DNA of 64,000 bases from MWEI01 sp964600235 (GTDB lineage: Bacteria > Desulfobacterota > Desulfomonilia > UBA1062). Shown here one piece after another: positions 37,159 to 45,101 of this stretch (within the stretch, counting starts at the first letter, position 1; each line of letters starts with the position of its first letter). Under the pieces are notes generated by a model. The model did no database searches and was not told the DNA's origin. It saw only the letters and a list, made by a program, of their open reading frames with translations. Both the position numbers and the translations under genes were made by a program. The stretch lies in assembly GCA_964600235.1 (NCBI GenBank), contig CAZRIV010000007.1, forward strand, positions 120,759 to 184,758. Reading direction: 5' to 3'.

Positions 37159-38283
37159 TTAAAACCTCATGGGCATAATGACCCACTTGCCTTCCTTATT
37201 TGCGCTGTCTGTTATGAGACAAGGTCCCTGGGGTCCTTTCAGCCTTATCTCCGCTTCTCCTTCTATGAAGGAAAGGCAATCCACAAAATATCTCGGGTTA
37301 AAGGTGATCTCCACCTCATCTCCCGAGTGCTCGCTTACAATAGCCGTATCCACTTCCCCCTGCTCGGGGTTGTTGGCATAGATCGTTGTCTTGTCCTTGG
37401 AAAAGGAAAATCTTACGCAGCTAGCCAGTTCGGACACCATGGCAACACATACCTTGAGCACACTCACCAGCTCAGAGGCATTGATGCGGGTCATGATGGG
37501 GTAGGTGTCCTCATTTACAATGGCCCTGAAATCAGGGAATTTGCCATCAAAAAGCCTGACCGTGGCGGTGGTCTCTTTTGATACATAATAGAGCGCTTCC
37601 TTGGCAAGCACTATATGGGATCCTTCGTCCTTTCCCTCCATAAGGCGCTTGATCTCCTGCAGTCCTTTCCGGGGAACGATTATCCCTTCTCCCATATCGA
37701 GCTTGCCCGAAACAGGATATGTAGCCATGGAAAGCCTCCTGCTGTCCGTGGTCACCATTTCAATGGTCGTGTGCTTGTTCTTTTCTTCTCTTGCCATGAG
37801 CAGGGCGCCGCCCAGTGTGTACTTGGTATCACTCTCGGCCGAGACGGGGATGGAGAATATGGTCTTGTCGATGAGGGGCTTCATGACCTCGATGGGTATG
37901 ACAAATCCACTCGGATTCGTGGGCAGGTCAATGGTGGGAAATTCCTCTGCATCCATTATGTTCATCTTCATCTTCTTGTTTCCCACCGATATGTGAGCGC
38001 GGTTGTTGTCATCCGTAAAGAGGAGAATGTCGCTGTCCGGCAATTCCCTTATGACGTCATAGAAACTCTTGGCGTTAATGGCGCAGGCTCCCGGGACCTC
38101 CACATTGCACTCTGATGTCACCTGAATAGAGGTGTGCAGGTCCGTTCCCTTGATGAATAAGGTTCCCGGACGTGCCTCCAGGAAGGCATGGCTCAAGATG
38201 GGGAGGGTTGATTTCCTCTCGGTGAAACCCTGTACCTTTGCGAGCATGTTCTGCAGAATGACTTTCGAGATTGTACACTTCAT
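37159..38283 (-). CDS. dnaN: DNA polymerase III beta clamp
   Basis: A 374-residue sliding clamp. It has three similar domains of about 120 residues. The N-terminal segment MKCTISKVILQNMLAKVQGFTERKS and the C-terminal PMRF ending (VIMPMRF, the family's P-M-x-hydrophobic end) are typical. GGALLM and YVSKETTATVRLFDGKFPDFRAI are recognisable clamp segments. It is transcribed with gyrB downstream, 23 bases after its stop. A minus-strand promoter is seen 26 bases above the start. Confidence 0.95.
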   Translation of the reverse strand: MKCTISKVILQNMLAKVQGFTERKSTLPILSHAFLEARPGTLFIKGTDLHTSIQVTSECNVEVPGACAINAKSFYDVIRELPDSDILLFTDDNNRAHISVGNKKMKMNIMDAEEFPTIDLPTNPSGFVIPIEVMKPLIDKTIFSIPVSAESDTKYTLGGALLMAREEKNKHTTIEMVTTDSRRLSMATYPVSGKLDMGEGIIVPRKGLQEIKRLMEGKDEGSHIVLAKEALYYVSKETTATVRLFDGKFPDFRAIVNEDTYPIMTRINASELVSVLKVCVAMVSELASCVRFSFSKDKTTIYANNPEQGEVDTAIVSEHSGDEVEITFNPRYFVDCLSFIEGEAEIRLKGPQGPCLITDSANKEGKWVIMPMRF

Positions 38284-38308
38284 CCCTTTATACCCCTCAT
38301 ACGTATGG

Positions 38309-38334
38309 ATTATAGTTATTAAAGATCATGTCAA
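38309..38334 (-). promoter_or_regulatory. putative dnaN promoter, short spacer
   Basis: Minus strand TTGACA (38329-38334) and a perfect TATAAT (38309-38314), but only 14 bases apart instead of 16-18. The -10 may be used with a different -35. Confidence 0.4.
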
Positions 38335-38457
38335 CATGTCTAAAAGCCATCTAACCTAATAAATTGACTTGGTATATGTTTACCATTCACACGTCGATAT
38401 CTCCCGGGGATACCTCCTGTGAGGACCCGACACGTTCATAAGTTCATAACTCTGACA

Positions 38458-39306
38458 TCACAGAGGAGAGACCGACCTGGTGAGGCCGTCAACAATCCTC
38501 TTGAGTTCATCACGAGAAGACACCTCTATAGTGATCTTTCCCTTTCTCTTGGACCAGGAGCAGACAACACGTGCGGAAAAATGTTCTGAGAGGAGAGATG
38601 AAATGCTCACGAGGCCGGCATCCGGTGTTTTCTTTGTATCTTTGACAGTACGGTTCTTTGTGGCAAGACGCTCCGCTTCCCGGACGCTGATCCCCTTTGC
38701 AATGATCTTGTTGAACAAGGAAGTTCGTGATGCATCCGTATCAAGCATGAGGATCGCCCTGGCATGGCCAGGGGTTATAGACCCTTCCCTGAGAGCGGCC
38801 TTCATGTCTTCGGGCAGGCCTACCATACGAAGAGAGTTGGTGATGGTCGACCTGTCCTTCATGACGGAATCGGCTATCTCCTGGTGGGTAAGGCCGAACT
38901 GCTCCTTCAGTGTATAGTAAGCCTCTGTCTCTTCCATGGGGTTCAAATCTTCCCGCTGAAGGTTTTCTATGAGTGAGAGCTTGAACGAATCATCATCCGA
39001 TACATCCTTCACTATGACGGGAACGCGATCAATACCGGCCATCTTGCAGGCATGGAACCTTCTCTCACCGGCTATAATCTCATACTTCGAATTGAACTTA
39101 CGCACGAGTATCGGAGAAATAAGGCCATGTTCCTTTATGGAGTCAGAAAGCTCTGAAAGCCTGTCCCTGTTAATGGATTTTCTCGGCTGTATGGGATTCG
39201 GACGGATCTCGTCCAGTGAAAGCTCCATCACCTGTGAACCGGCATCGTGAACATCAACGGGGATGAGGGCATCAATACCCTTACCGAGACGAGGCTTTAC
39301 CTTCAT
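38458..39306 (-). CDS. parB: chromosome-partitioning protein ParB
   Basis: A 282-residue ParB (Spo0J) that binds parS, spreads along DNA as a CTP-dependent clamp and recruits SMC. N-terminal KPRLGKGIDALIP (ParA-stimulating peptide), IRPNPIQPRK, the CTP box GERRFHACKMAG, and the DNA-binding helix-turn-helix (QEIADSVMKDRSTITNSLRMVGLP). The C-terminal dimer domain (KGKITIEVSSRDELKRIV) is standard. ATG at 39306, six bases after GGGAGG, is preferred to the upstream TTG. It overlaps the end of parA by 26 bases. Confidence 0.95.
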   Translation of the reverse strand: MKVKPRLGKGIDALIPVDVHDAGSQVMELSLDEIRPNPIQPRKSINRDRLSELSDSIKEHGLISPILVRKFNSKYEIIAGERRFHACKMAGIDRVPVIVKDVSDDDSFKLSLIENLQREDLNPMEETEAYYTLKEQFGLTHQEIADSVMKDRSTITNSLRMVGLPEDMKAALREGSITPGHARAILMLDTDASRTSLFNKIIAKGISVREAERLATKNRTVKDTKKTPDAGLVSISSLLSEHFSARVVCSWSKRKGKITIEVSSRDELKRIVDGLTRSVSPL

Positions 39307-40075
39307 GGGCAACCTCCCTGCTTAAAATCTCTTTGGCCAGCATGAGATAATGCTGTGCACCTTTCGATGATATATCGTAGAGGCAGATGGGAAGCCCGAA
39401 GCTCGGCGCCTCACATAACCTCGTATTCCTGGGTATGACCGTCTTGAAAACTTCCGAGTTAAAGTGCTGCCGCATATTACCCGAAACCTCATGGCTCAAC
39501 CTGGTTCGCGAATCGAACATGGTAAGGAGGAAACCCTCGATGCAAAGGGATGGGTTTAGACGTTTTTTTACGAGGTGAAACGTGTTGAGAAGGCTCTTGA
39601 GGCCTTCAAGAGCATAATATTCGCACTGGACCGGGATGAGGAGAGAATGAGAGGCGGTCAATGCATTCAGGGTGAGCAGGCCCAGAGAAGGGGGGCAGTC
39701 GATGAGGATGAAATCGAACAATGGATCCATCCTGCTCAGAATGGACGTGATGATCCGCTCCCGCATGGATTTGTCCATGAGTTCCACATCCACCCCTACC
39801 AGGTCGGTATGGCTCGGGGCGAGGCTCAGGCCGCCCACCTTGGTGGGGACTATGATGCTCTCCATTGAGTTCTGCTCAAGCATGACGTGATAGATATGAG
39901 CATCAAGCTTTCCCGGATCCACCCCAAGGCCGGTAGTGGCATTGGCCTGCGGGTCAAGGTCGATGATGAGGGTGCGCTTCCCCAGCAGGGCAAGGGAAGA
40001 GCCAAGATTAATGGCTGTTGTGGTCTTGCCTACGCCGCCTTTTTGATTGGATATGCTTATTATCTTATGAGGCAC
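39281..40075 (-). CDS. parA: chromosome-partitioning ATPase ParA (Soj)
   Basis: A 264-residue ParA ATPase that moves the origin region by binding DNA non-specifically and being released by ParB. The deviant Walker A is SNQKGGVGKTTTAIN (residues 8-22), the switch LIIDLDPQANATTGLG follows, and IDCPPSLGLLTLNAL is the Walker B. It is a chromosomal-type short ParA without an N-terminal winged helix. A parS site is about 45 bases upstream of the start. It is followed directly by parB. Confidence 0.95.
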   Translation of the reverse strand: MPHKIISISNQKGGVGKTTTAINLGSSLALLGKRTLIIDLDPQANATTGLGVDPGKLDAHIYHVMLEQNSMESIIVPTKVGGLSLAPSHTDLVGVDVELMDKSMRERIITSILSRMDPLFDFILIDCPPSLGLLTLNALTASHSLLIPVQCEYYALEGLKSLLNTFHLVKKRLNPSLCIEGFLLTMFDSRTRLSHEVSGNMRQHFNSEVFKTVIPRNTRLCEAPSFGLPICLYDISSKGAQHYLMLAKEILSREVAHEGKASSR

Positions 40076-40117
40076 AAGGGAGCAGTACCATAAAAATTAT
40101 GAAAGATGAATTGAAAA

Positions 40118-40133
40118 AGTTTCACGTGAAACA
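40118..40133. other. parS site
   Basis: AGTTTCACGTGAAACA, a 15/16 match to the parS consensus TGTTTCACGTGAAACA, with the 14-base core GTTTCACGTGAAAC a perfect palindrome. It lies just upstream of parA, so it is the likely loading site for ParB and marks the origin-proximal region. Confidence 0.92.
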
Positions 40134-40209
40134 CTGTGAAGGGAAAGGGAATTTTCTGAATGATGATTTTTCCCTCCCGGGTGGATATCGTCAATGATTA
40201 CATGAGGAT

Positions 40210-40722
40210 TTACAGGGGAAAGAATCGTATGACTACAATGATGGCCAGCAGGATAACCGTGATCCAGGCCATGGTGATATCGCTCTTGCGCGATACCACG
40301 TGTCCCTTCAGCTCCAGCAGCCCCTTTCCGATAGCCTCCTCCTTCACCACGGACTGGAGGGATTCAATGATGCCGTTGAAGTCATCAAAGGTGTTGGCGA
40401 TGAACGAGTTCTTCTTTGCGGTTATGGTGATGAACTGTCGGGTTCCCATCTTCACCGCATCAATGAGTTTTATTTCCTCCACTGGGATCCTGGTTGTGCC
40501 GAAGAGGCTCCTGATGATTACCTTCTGGTCTCCCACGACGATCTTTTTCAGAAGGTTGTTCAAGGTAAAGAGATAGAAAAGGATCATGAGCAAGGATGCC
40601 ATAACAAGAACCCTGGTTGTCTGCCCGGAGCGTATGACATCCACAAAGACCGGGATCGACAGGAGAACTGCAAGCACCATGGGCGCGATAAGGGCCTTTT
40701 TTATCTTGTAAACCTGCTGCAT
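40210..40722 (-). CDS. small membrane protein with a PH-like domain
   Basis: A 170-residue protein with two hydrophobic segments near the N-terminus (about residues 12-30 and 38-56), a soluble beta-rich middle (KKIVVGDQKVIIRSLFGTTRIPVEEIKLIDAV, pattern of bacterial PH domains), and a last membrane helix (WITVILLAIIVVIRFF). It is probably an inner-membrane protein with a cytoplasmic PH-like domain. Function unknown. The ATG at 40722 is chosen over one eight codons earlier. It is divergent from the inositol-phosphatase gene. Confidence 0.6.
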   Translation of the reverse strand: MQQVYKIKKALIAPMVLAVLLSIPVFVDVIRSGQTTRVLVMASLLMILFYLFTLNNLLKKIVVGDQKVIIRSLFGTTRIPVEEIKLIDAVKMGTRQFITITAKKNSFIANTFDDFNGIIESLQSVVKEEAIGKGLLELKGHVVSRKSDITMAWITVILLAIIVVIRFFPL

Positions 40723-40765
40723 GTCTTTTATGTTACACAAAATCATTCATTTTACAAGTGGGGCC

Positions 40766-41533
40766 ATGCTGGAACTTGCCATTCGTCTTGCCATACAGGC
40801 AGGAACATATCTGAACGATCATCTCCATGACGAGATCGACATAGAGCACAAGGGACGCATAGACCTTGTGACCAATATGGACCGCACGGTACAGGCAATG
40901 ATCGTCGAGGGCATCGAACTTTTACGGCCCGCTGACGGCATACTGGCCGAAGAGGCGTGCGAAAAAAGGGGAAACTCCGAGTATATGTGGATCATAGACC
41001 CCATTGACGGAACCACGAATTTCATCCATCACATCCCCTTCTTCTGTGTGTCCATAGCGGTTATGAAGGCCGGCGAACCCTTCATCGGCGTCTGCTACAA
41101 TCCTGTAAGCAGGGATCTGTTCCATGCCCTCTCCGGGGGCGGGGCATACCGCAACACGGACAGGATATCCGTATCCGGGACGCATGCCCTGATCGATTCA
41201 CTCGTGGCAACGGGGTTCCCCTACAAACAGGAAACCATTGACGCCGTCATGATGCGGTTCTCCCGTGTCGTAAAGAACGCAAGGGGGGTCAGGAGATTCG
41301 GTTCAGCAGAACTTGACCTGTGCCATGTGGCCGCAGGCGCCTTCGATGCCTTCTGGGAGGAAGGGTTGAAGCCGTGGGACATGGCAGCAGGGGTTGTCAT
41401 CCTTAAGGAGGCGGGCGGCATGGTTACCTCCCTTGACGGCAGCCCCTTTGACCTGTACATGGGTGATATCCTGGCAAGCAATGGGAAGGTCCATCAGGAA
41501 CTCTTAAGGTGCATGGACGATGAACATCATTGA
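40766..41533 (+). CDS. suhB: inositol-monophosphatase family protein (SuhB-like)
   Basis: A 255-residue Mg-dependent phosphatase. Metal sites: LAEEA (E62/E63), WIIDPIDGTTNF (D78, D81) and KPWDMAAG (Asp, about residue 205). The family cleaves inositol phosphates, fructose bisphosphates or PAP; SuhB also takes part in rRNA antitermination. The ATG at 40766 is preferred to one 15 codons earlier because GTGGGG lies just before it and it starts the family fold. Its end overlaps the tatD gene by 14 bases. Confidence 0.88.
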   Translation: MLELAIRLAIQAGTYLNDHLHDEIDIEHKGRIDLVTNMDRTVQAMIVEGIELLRPADGILAEEACEKRGNSEYMWIIDPIDGTTNFIHHIPFFCVSIAVMKAGEPFIGVCYNPVSRDLFHALSGGGAYRNTDRISVSGTHALIDSLVATGFPYKQETIDAVMMRFSRVVKNARGVRRFGSAELDLCHVAAGAFDAFWEEGLKPWDMAAGVVILKEAGGMVTSLDGSPFDLYMGDILASNGKVHQELLRCMDDEHH

Positions 41534-42299
41534 TTCACACAACCACATCCATTTCAAGGCCTTCAGGAAAGACATGGAAGAAACCCTGAAAAGGGCCCTT
41601 GATGGCGGAGTATCGGCCATGCTCGCCGTGGGCATAGACCCCAAGGACTGTGAAAAAGCTCTCGAAGTTGCCCGTGCCTATAAAAATGTGTACGTCTCGC
41701 TGGGCATACACCCCCAGAACGCTGATAGATACGGGGCAAAAGATGTTGAAGATCTTGCCGGGATGTGCAGCGAACCCGGAGTCGTGGCTATCGGCGAGAC
41801 CGGGTTTGACCTCTATCGAACCCCCGAGAGCGAACCGCAGCAGAGACTGCTTTTTGAGGCACATATCGAGCTCGCCCGCCAAAGAGGGTTACCCCTCATA
41901 ATTCATGACCGGGACGCCCACTATCAGACGCTTCAGGTATTGAACGACATGGATGCCTGGTCCCTCACAGGGGTGTTTCACTGCTTTTCAGGAGATGAAC
42001 TTCTCGCGAAAACCGTTATAGACAAGGGGTTCTATATATCCATACCCGGGGTGGTCAGTTTCAGGAACGCATCCATATTAAAGGAAGTGGTTAACAAGAC
42101 ACCGCTTGAGTCCCTTTTAGTGGAAACGGATGCCCCCTATCTGACCCCGGAGCCCTTCAGGGGGAAGCGGAATGAGCCCCTTTATGTCGTAAGGGTGGCA
42201 GAAGAGATAGCACGGATCAAAAACACGAGCGTCCGGGAGGTTGCCCGGATAACATCCGAGAACTTCACCAGGCTTTTTCTTGGACCTCGAGAGCCTTAA
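41520..42299 (+). CDS. tatD: TatD-family metal-dependent DNase
   Basis: A 259-residue TIM-barrel hydrolase. Metal motif DSHNHIHF (H7, H9), GETGFDLYR with the bridging Glu, IHDRDA and FHCFSGDELL on the strand ends, and LLVETDAPYLTPEPFRGKRNEP with the catalytic Asp near the end. TatD proteins are 3'-5' exonucleases or deoxynucleases of DNA repair. It overlaps the end of the phosphatase gene and precedes yjbQ by 39 bases. Confidence 0.92.
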   Translation: MNIIDSHNHIHFKAFRKDMEETLKRALDGGVSAMLAVGIDPKDCEKALEVARAYKNVYVSLGIHPQNADRYGAKDVEDLAGMCSEPGVVAIGETGFDLYRTPESEPQQRLLFEAHIELARQRGLPLIIHDRDAHYQTLQVLNDMDAWSLTGVFHCFSGDELLAKTVIDKGFYISIPGVVSFRNASILKEVVNKTPLESLLVETDAPYLTPEPFRGKRNEPLYVVRVAEEIARIKNTSVREVARITSENFTRLFLGPREP

Positions 42300-42338
42300 A
42301 ATGAACGCAGATGGGAATCCCATAAGGGGAGGCTGCAG

Positions 42339-42737
42339 ATGATAAAGAGATTCGAAGTTCAGACCGGCTCACATACCCAGCTCATAGACATAACCTCCCA
42401 GGTGAAGACGGCGCTGAGGAGTGAAAACATATCTTCGGGTATTATCCTTATTTATGTACCGCACACGACCTGCGGTATCACCATCAATGAAAATGCCGAT
42501 CCTTCGGTAAAGGAAGACATCACCTCCTTTCTCAGCAGGATCATCCCTCATGACGGACCGTACCGCCATGCCGAGGGAAACGCGGACGCCCATATCAAGG
42601 CGAGCATAACCGGGTCGAGTGTTACCGTAATCCTCGAGAGCGGATCCTTGATCCTAGGCACCTGGCAGGGGATTTTTCTGGCCGAGTATGACGGTCCGCG
42701 CAAACGATCAATCCTGATGAAGGTGATACCCGCATGA
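42339..42737 (+). CDS. yjbQ: YjbQ-family protein (thiamine-phosphate-synthase-like)
   Basis: A 132-residue beta-rich protein of the UPF0047/YjbQ family. Residues IYVPHTTCGITINENADPSV and the late ILGTWQGIFLAEYDGPRKR are diagnostic. The His of PHTT and that of the following HAEGNADAH are the presumed metal ligands. Some members rescue thiamine-phosphate synthase loss; the natural reaction is uncertain. Good site GGGGAGG before the ATG. Confidence 0.9.
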   Translation: MIKRFEVQTGSHTQLIDITSQVKTALRSENISSGIILIYVPHTTCGITINENADPSVKEDITSFLSRIIPHDGPYRHAEGNADAHIKASITGSSVTVILESGSLILGTWQGIFLAEYDGPRKRSILMKVIPA

Positions 42738-42845
42738 TGAGATAATCCTCATTCATCATGCACGCTTGAAGCGTGATTCTGTGCTGTTATTTTCGAAAAG
42801 ACCGGGGTCTCCGGCCTCTATAAGTGCGCCTATTCAAAGACTTCC

Positions 42846-42874
42846 TTGACAAGCAACATTGTCGTATTCTATTA
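42846..42874 (+). promoter_or_regulatory. promoter of the tRNA-Gly / rimP operon
   Basis: TTGACA (42846-42851), 17 bases, CTATTA (42869-42874). It lies 12 bases above the tRNA. The same layout (TTGACA, 17, CTATGA) stands before the tRNA-Met at the window end. Confidence 0.7.
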
Positions 42875-42885
42875 GAGAAGGCAAT

Positions 42886-42958
42886 GCGGGCATAGCTCAG
42901 TTGGTAGAGTGTCAGCTTCCCAAGCTGAATGTCGCGGGTTCGAATCCCGTTGCCCGCT
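42886..42958 (+). tRNA. tRNA-Gly (CCC)
   Basis: Cloverleaf: acceptor GCGGGCA/TGCCCGC, D arm GCTCAGTTGGTAGAGT, anticodon stem TCAGC/GCTGA with loop TTCCCAA giving CCC, T arm with GGTTCGAAT, discriminator T at 42958. No encoded CCA. It stands just upstream of rimP, the place that metY holds in E. coli. Confidence 0.95.
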
Positions 42959-43004
42959 CTGAAGCGTTTTGGGAAGCGCAGAGAAGAGTACAGTGGAGGC
43001 GAGG

Positions 43005-43030
43005 AAGTGGGCAACTGCCCACTTTTTTAT
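43005..43030 (+). terminator. terminator between tRNA-Gly and rimP
   Basis: AAGTGGGC (43005-43012), AACT, GCCCACTT (43017-43024), then a run of T. It ends about ten bases before the rimP start, so rimP is either read through it or needs antitermination. Confidence 0.75.
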
Positions 43031-43038
43031 TTAGTAAG

Positions 43039-43464
43039 ATGGGAAGAGAACTGACAAGTAAACTTTTTGAGATGGTGAATCCGGAGCTCTCCATGATGGG
43101 CTTCGAGCTCATCGAGCTTGAATTCGCAGGCAAGAGCCTGCGGCTCACCATCGACAAACCAGGCGGGGTGACCCTTGACGACTGTGTCTCTGTCAACAGG
43201 CGGGTCAGCATGCTCCTGGATGAACAGGATCCCATCGAGAGCGCCTACCGGCTGGAGGTGTCCTCGCCCGGACTTAACAGGAAGCTCAAGACCGCGCGGG
43301 AATTCGAACATTTTTCCGGTCGAAAAGCAAAAGTACAGACCTCGGAGGGGATCATTCGGGGCACCATCAAGGCGCTCAAGGGAGAAAATGTGATCTTTGA
43401 TATTGATGGATCTGAGGTTTCCGTGGGATTAAACGATATAATCAAGGCCAATCTTGATTTCTAG
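43039..43464 (+). CDS. rimP: ribosome maturation factor RimP
   Basis: A 141-residue RimP, needed for 30S subunit maturation. Family segments: MGFELIELEFAGKSLRLTIDKPGG, DDCVSVNRRVSMLLDEQDPI, YRLEVSSPGLNRKL. The ATG at 43039 is chosen because upstream in-frame codons run through the tRNA gene. Upstream Shine-Dalgarno is weak (TAAG), which may fit control by the adjacent terminator hairpin. It is the first protein gene of the nusA-infB operon; nusA starts 9 bases after its stop. Confidence 0.9.
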   Translation: MGRELTSKLFEMVNPELSMMGFELIELEFAGKSLRLTIDKPGGVTLDDCVSVNRRVSMLLDEQDPIESAYRLEVSSPGLNRKLKTAREFEHFSGRKAKVQTSEGIIRGTIKALKGENVIFDIDGSEVSVGLNDIIKANLDF

Positions 43465-43473
43465 GGAGATGGT

Positions 43474-44706
43474 ATGGTTCTGAATCTTTCAAAGGTAATC
43501 GAGCTTATCGTCAAGGAGAAGGGCCTACGTCAGGAGGACCTTGTTCAGGTCGTCGAAGCGGCTGTCCAGAGCGCTGCAAAGAAGGTGTATGGAGATTACG
43601 ACAACATTGAGGCCCATTACAATACCGAACTGGACGAGGTGGAGGTTTTTCAGTTCAAGGTAGTCACCGAAGAGGTGGAAGACCCGAACACCCAGATACC
43701 CATGAAACAGGCGCGGAAGCTCGATCCCAGTTGCCAGATGGGAGACGAACTGGGTGAAAAACTCGATGCCTCCAAGCTGGGCAGGATAGCGGCCCAGAGC
43801 GCCAAACAGGTCATTGTCCAGAAGGTAAAAGAGGTGGAGCGCGATGCCATCTACAACGACTTCATCGACATCAAGGGCGAGATCGTCTCCGGATTCATCC
43901 ACCGCTTCGACCGCAAAGATGTCATCGTGAATCTCGGGAAGGCAGAGGCAATTCTCAGGGAGAAGGAGCAGATACCCGGAGAGGTGCTCAGGCGGGGAGA
44001 CCGTGTGCAGGCACTTGTCCTTGACGTGACCAAATCGCTGAAGATGCCCCAGGTGGAGCTCAGCAGGACCCATCCGAGATTGCTGGTGAAACTCTACGAG
44101 ATGGAGGTTCCCGAGGTGGCGGAGGGGATCGTGGAGATCGTGGCCGTTGCACGGGAGCCGGGTATTCGTGCGAAGATAGCCGTGCGATCGCACGACACCA
44201 AGGTGGATCCGGTGGGGACGTGTGTCGGCGTCAAGGGAGCCCGGGTCCAGAACGTGATCCAGGAACTCAAGGGAGAACGACAGGATATCGTGGTGTGGTC
44301 CGAAGACCCGGTGAGATTTGTGTGCAATGCCTTATCTCCTGCCCGCGTTTCCAAGGTGATCGTGGACAAATCCGATCGCAGCATGGACGTGGTTGTATCG
44401 GACGACCAGCTGAGCCTTGCCATCGGAAGGAAAGGGCAGAATGTCCGTCTCGTCGCCAAGCTCACGGGGTGGAAGATAGACGTGAGATCCGAAGGGACCG
44501 AGGAAGTTGTATCTTCAGAGGATAAGCGGTCCATAGAGAGCATAGCCGACATCGACCCGGCGCTGGTGGATGTCCTGACCGAGGCCGGGTATAAAAACCT
44601 TGACGATCTTGCCAAGGCAAAAGAGGAAGATCTACTCGAATTCGAAGGCATTGACGAGGCCATTGCAAAGAAGATTATCCAGATGGCAACGGTAGGGGGG
44701 CAGTGA
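43474..44706 (+). CDS. nusA: transcription termination/antitermination factor NusA
   Basis: A 410-residue NusA that binds RNA polymerase and modulates pausing, termination and antitermination. N-terminal polymerase-binding domain (1-125), S1 domain (about 135-200, IKGEIVSGFIHRFDRKDVIVNLGKAE), KH1 and KH2 (about 230-345, DPVGTCVGVKGARVQNV, AIGRKGQNVRLVAKLTGWKID), and one C-terminal helix-hairpin-helix (ALVDVLTEAGYKNLDDLAKA, about 360-408). E. coli NusA has two C-terminal repeats; only one is seen here. The ylxR start overlaps its stop by four bases (GTGA). Confidence 0.95.
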   Translation: MVLNLSKVIELIVKEKGLRQEDLVQVVEAAVQSAAKKVYGDYDNIEAHYNTELDEVEVFQFKVVTEEVEDPNTQIPMKQARKLDPSCQMGDELGEKLDASKLGRIAAQSAKQVIVQKVKEVERDAIYNDFIDIKGEIVSGFIHRFDRKDVIVNLGKAEAILREKEQIPGEVLRRGDRVQALVLDVTKSLKMPQVELSRTHPRLLVKLYEMEVPEVAEGIVEIVAVAREPGIRAKIAVRSHDTKVDPVGTCVGVKGARVQNVIQELKGERQDIVVWSEDPVRFVCNALSPARVSKVIVDKSDRSMDVVVSDDQLSLAIGRKGQNVRLVAKLTGWKIDVRSEGTEEVVSSEDKRSIESIADIDPALVDVLTEAGYKNLDDLAKAKEEDLLEFEGIDEAIAKKIIQMATVGGQ

Positions 44707-45101
44707 AACACAAAGACGGCCCATACAGGCAGTGCGTAAGCTGCAGAGGTAAATTCCGTAAGGAGGATCTCCTGCGGTTTGTCCTGCATGAAGGGGAAGC
44801 TGCATTGTTTGATGAACGGCAGGCAGCCCCTGGCAGGGGGTATTATCTGTGTCCTGAACAAAGATGTTTTCTCAATGCCTGGAAAAACCGGAAAGCCAGG
44901 GCGCTTTTTCGGGATGAACCCGCCATGAGATGCCTGCTTGCCGGTGTTTGTGATACCCTTTTACGGGCAGCAGAAAGCGCCAAAGGAATGCCCATGGGCA
45001 TAGATGAATCCATCACCACAAAGAAAACGCCGAAGTTCTCCCTGATATTGAGAAATCTTCGGTTTTATGAGAGGTTGTCTTCCAAGGGGCGAGCGTTATG
45101 A
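44703..45101 (+). CDS. ylxR: YlxR-family RNA-binding protein
   Basis: A 132-residue DUF448 protein found between nusA and infB in many bacteria. Residues 5-75 hold the fold: RQCVSCRGKFRKEDLLRFV, then APGRGYYLCPEQRCFLNAW, with the CVSC pair and the GRGxYLC motif. Recent work in other species connects YlxR with RNase P or transcription control; that is not visible here. GTG start, 4-base overlap with nusA; its stop overlaps the infB start (ATGA). Confidence 0.88.
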   Translation: MKHKDGPYRQCVSCRGKFRKEDLLRFVLHEGEAALFDERQAAPGRGYYLCPEQRCFLNAWKNRKARALFRDEPAMRCLLAGVCDTLLRAAESAKGMPMGIDESITTKKTPKFSLILRNLRFYERLSSKGRAL

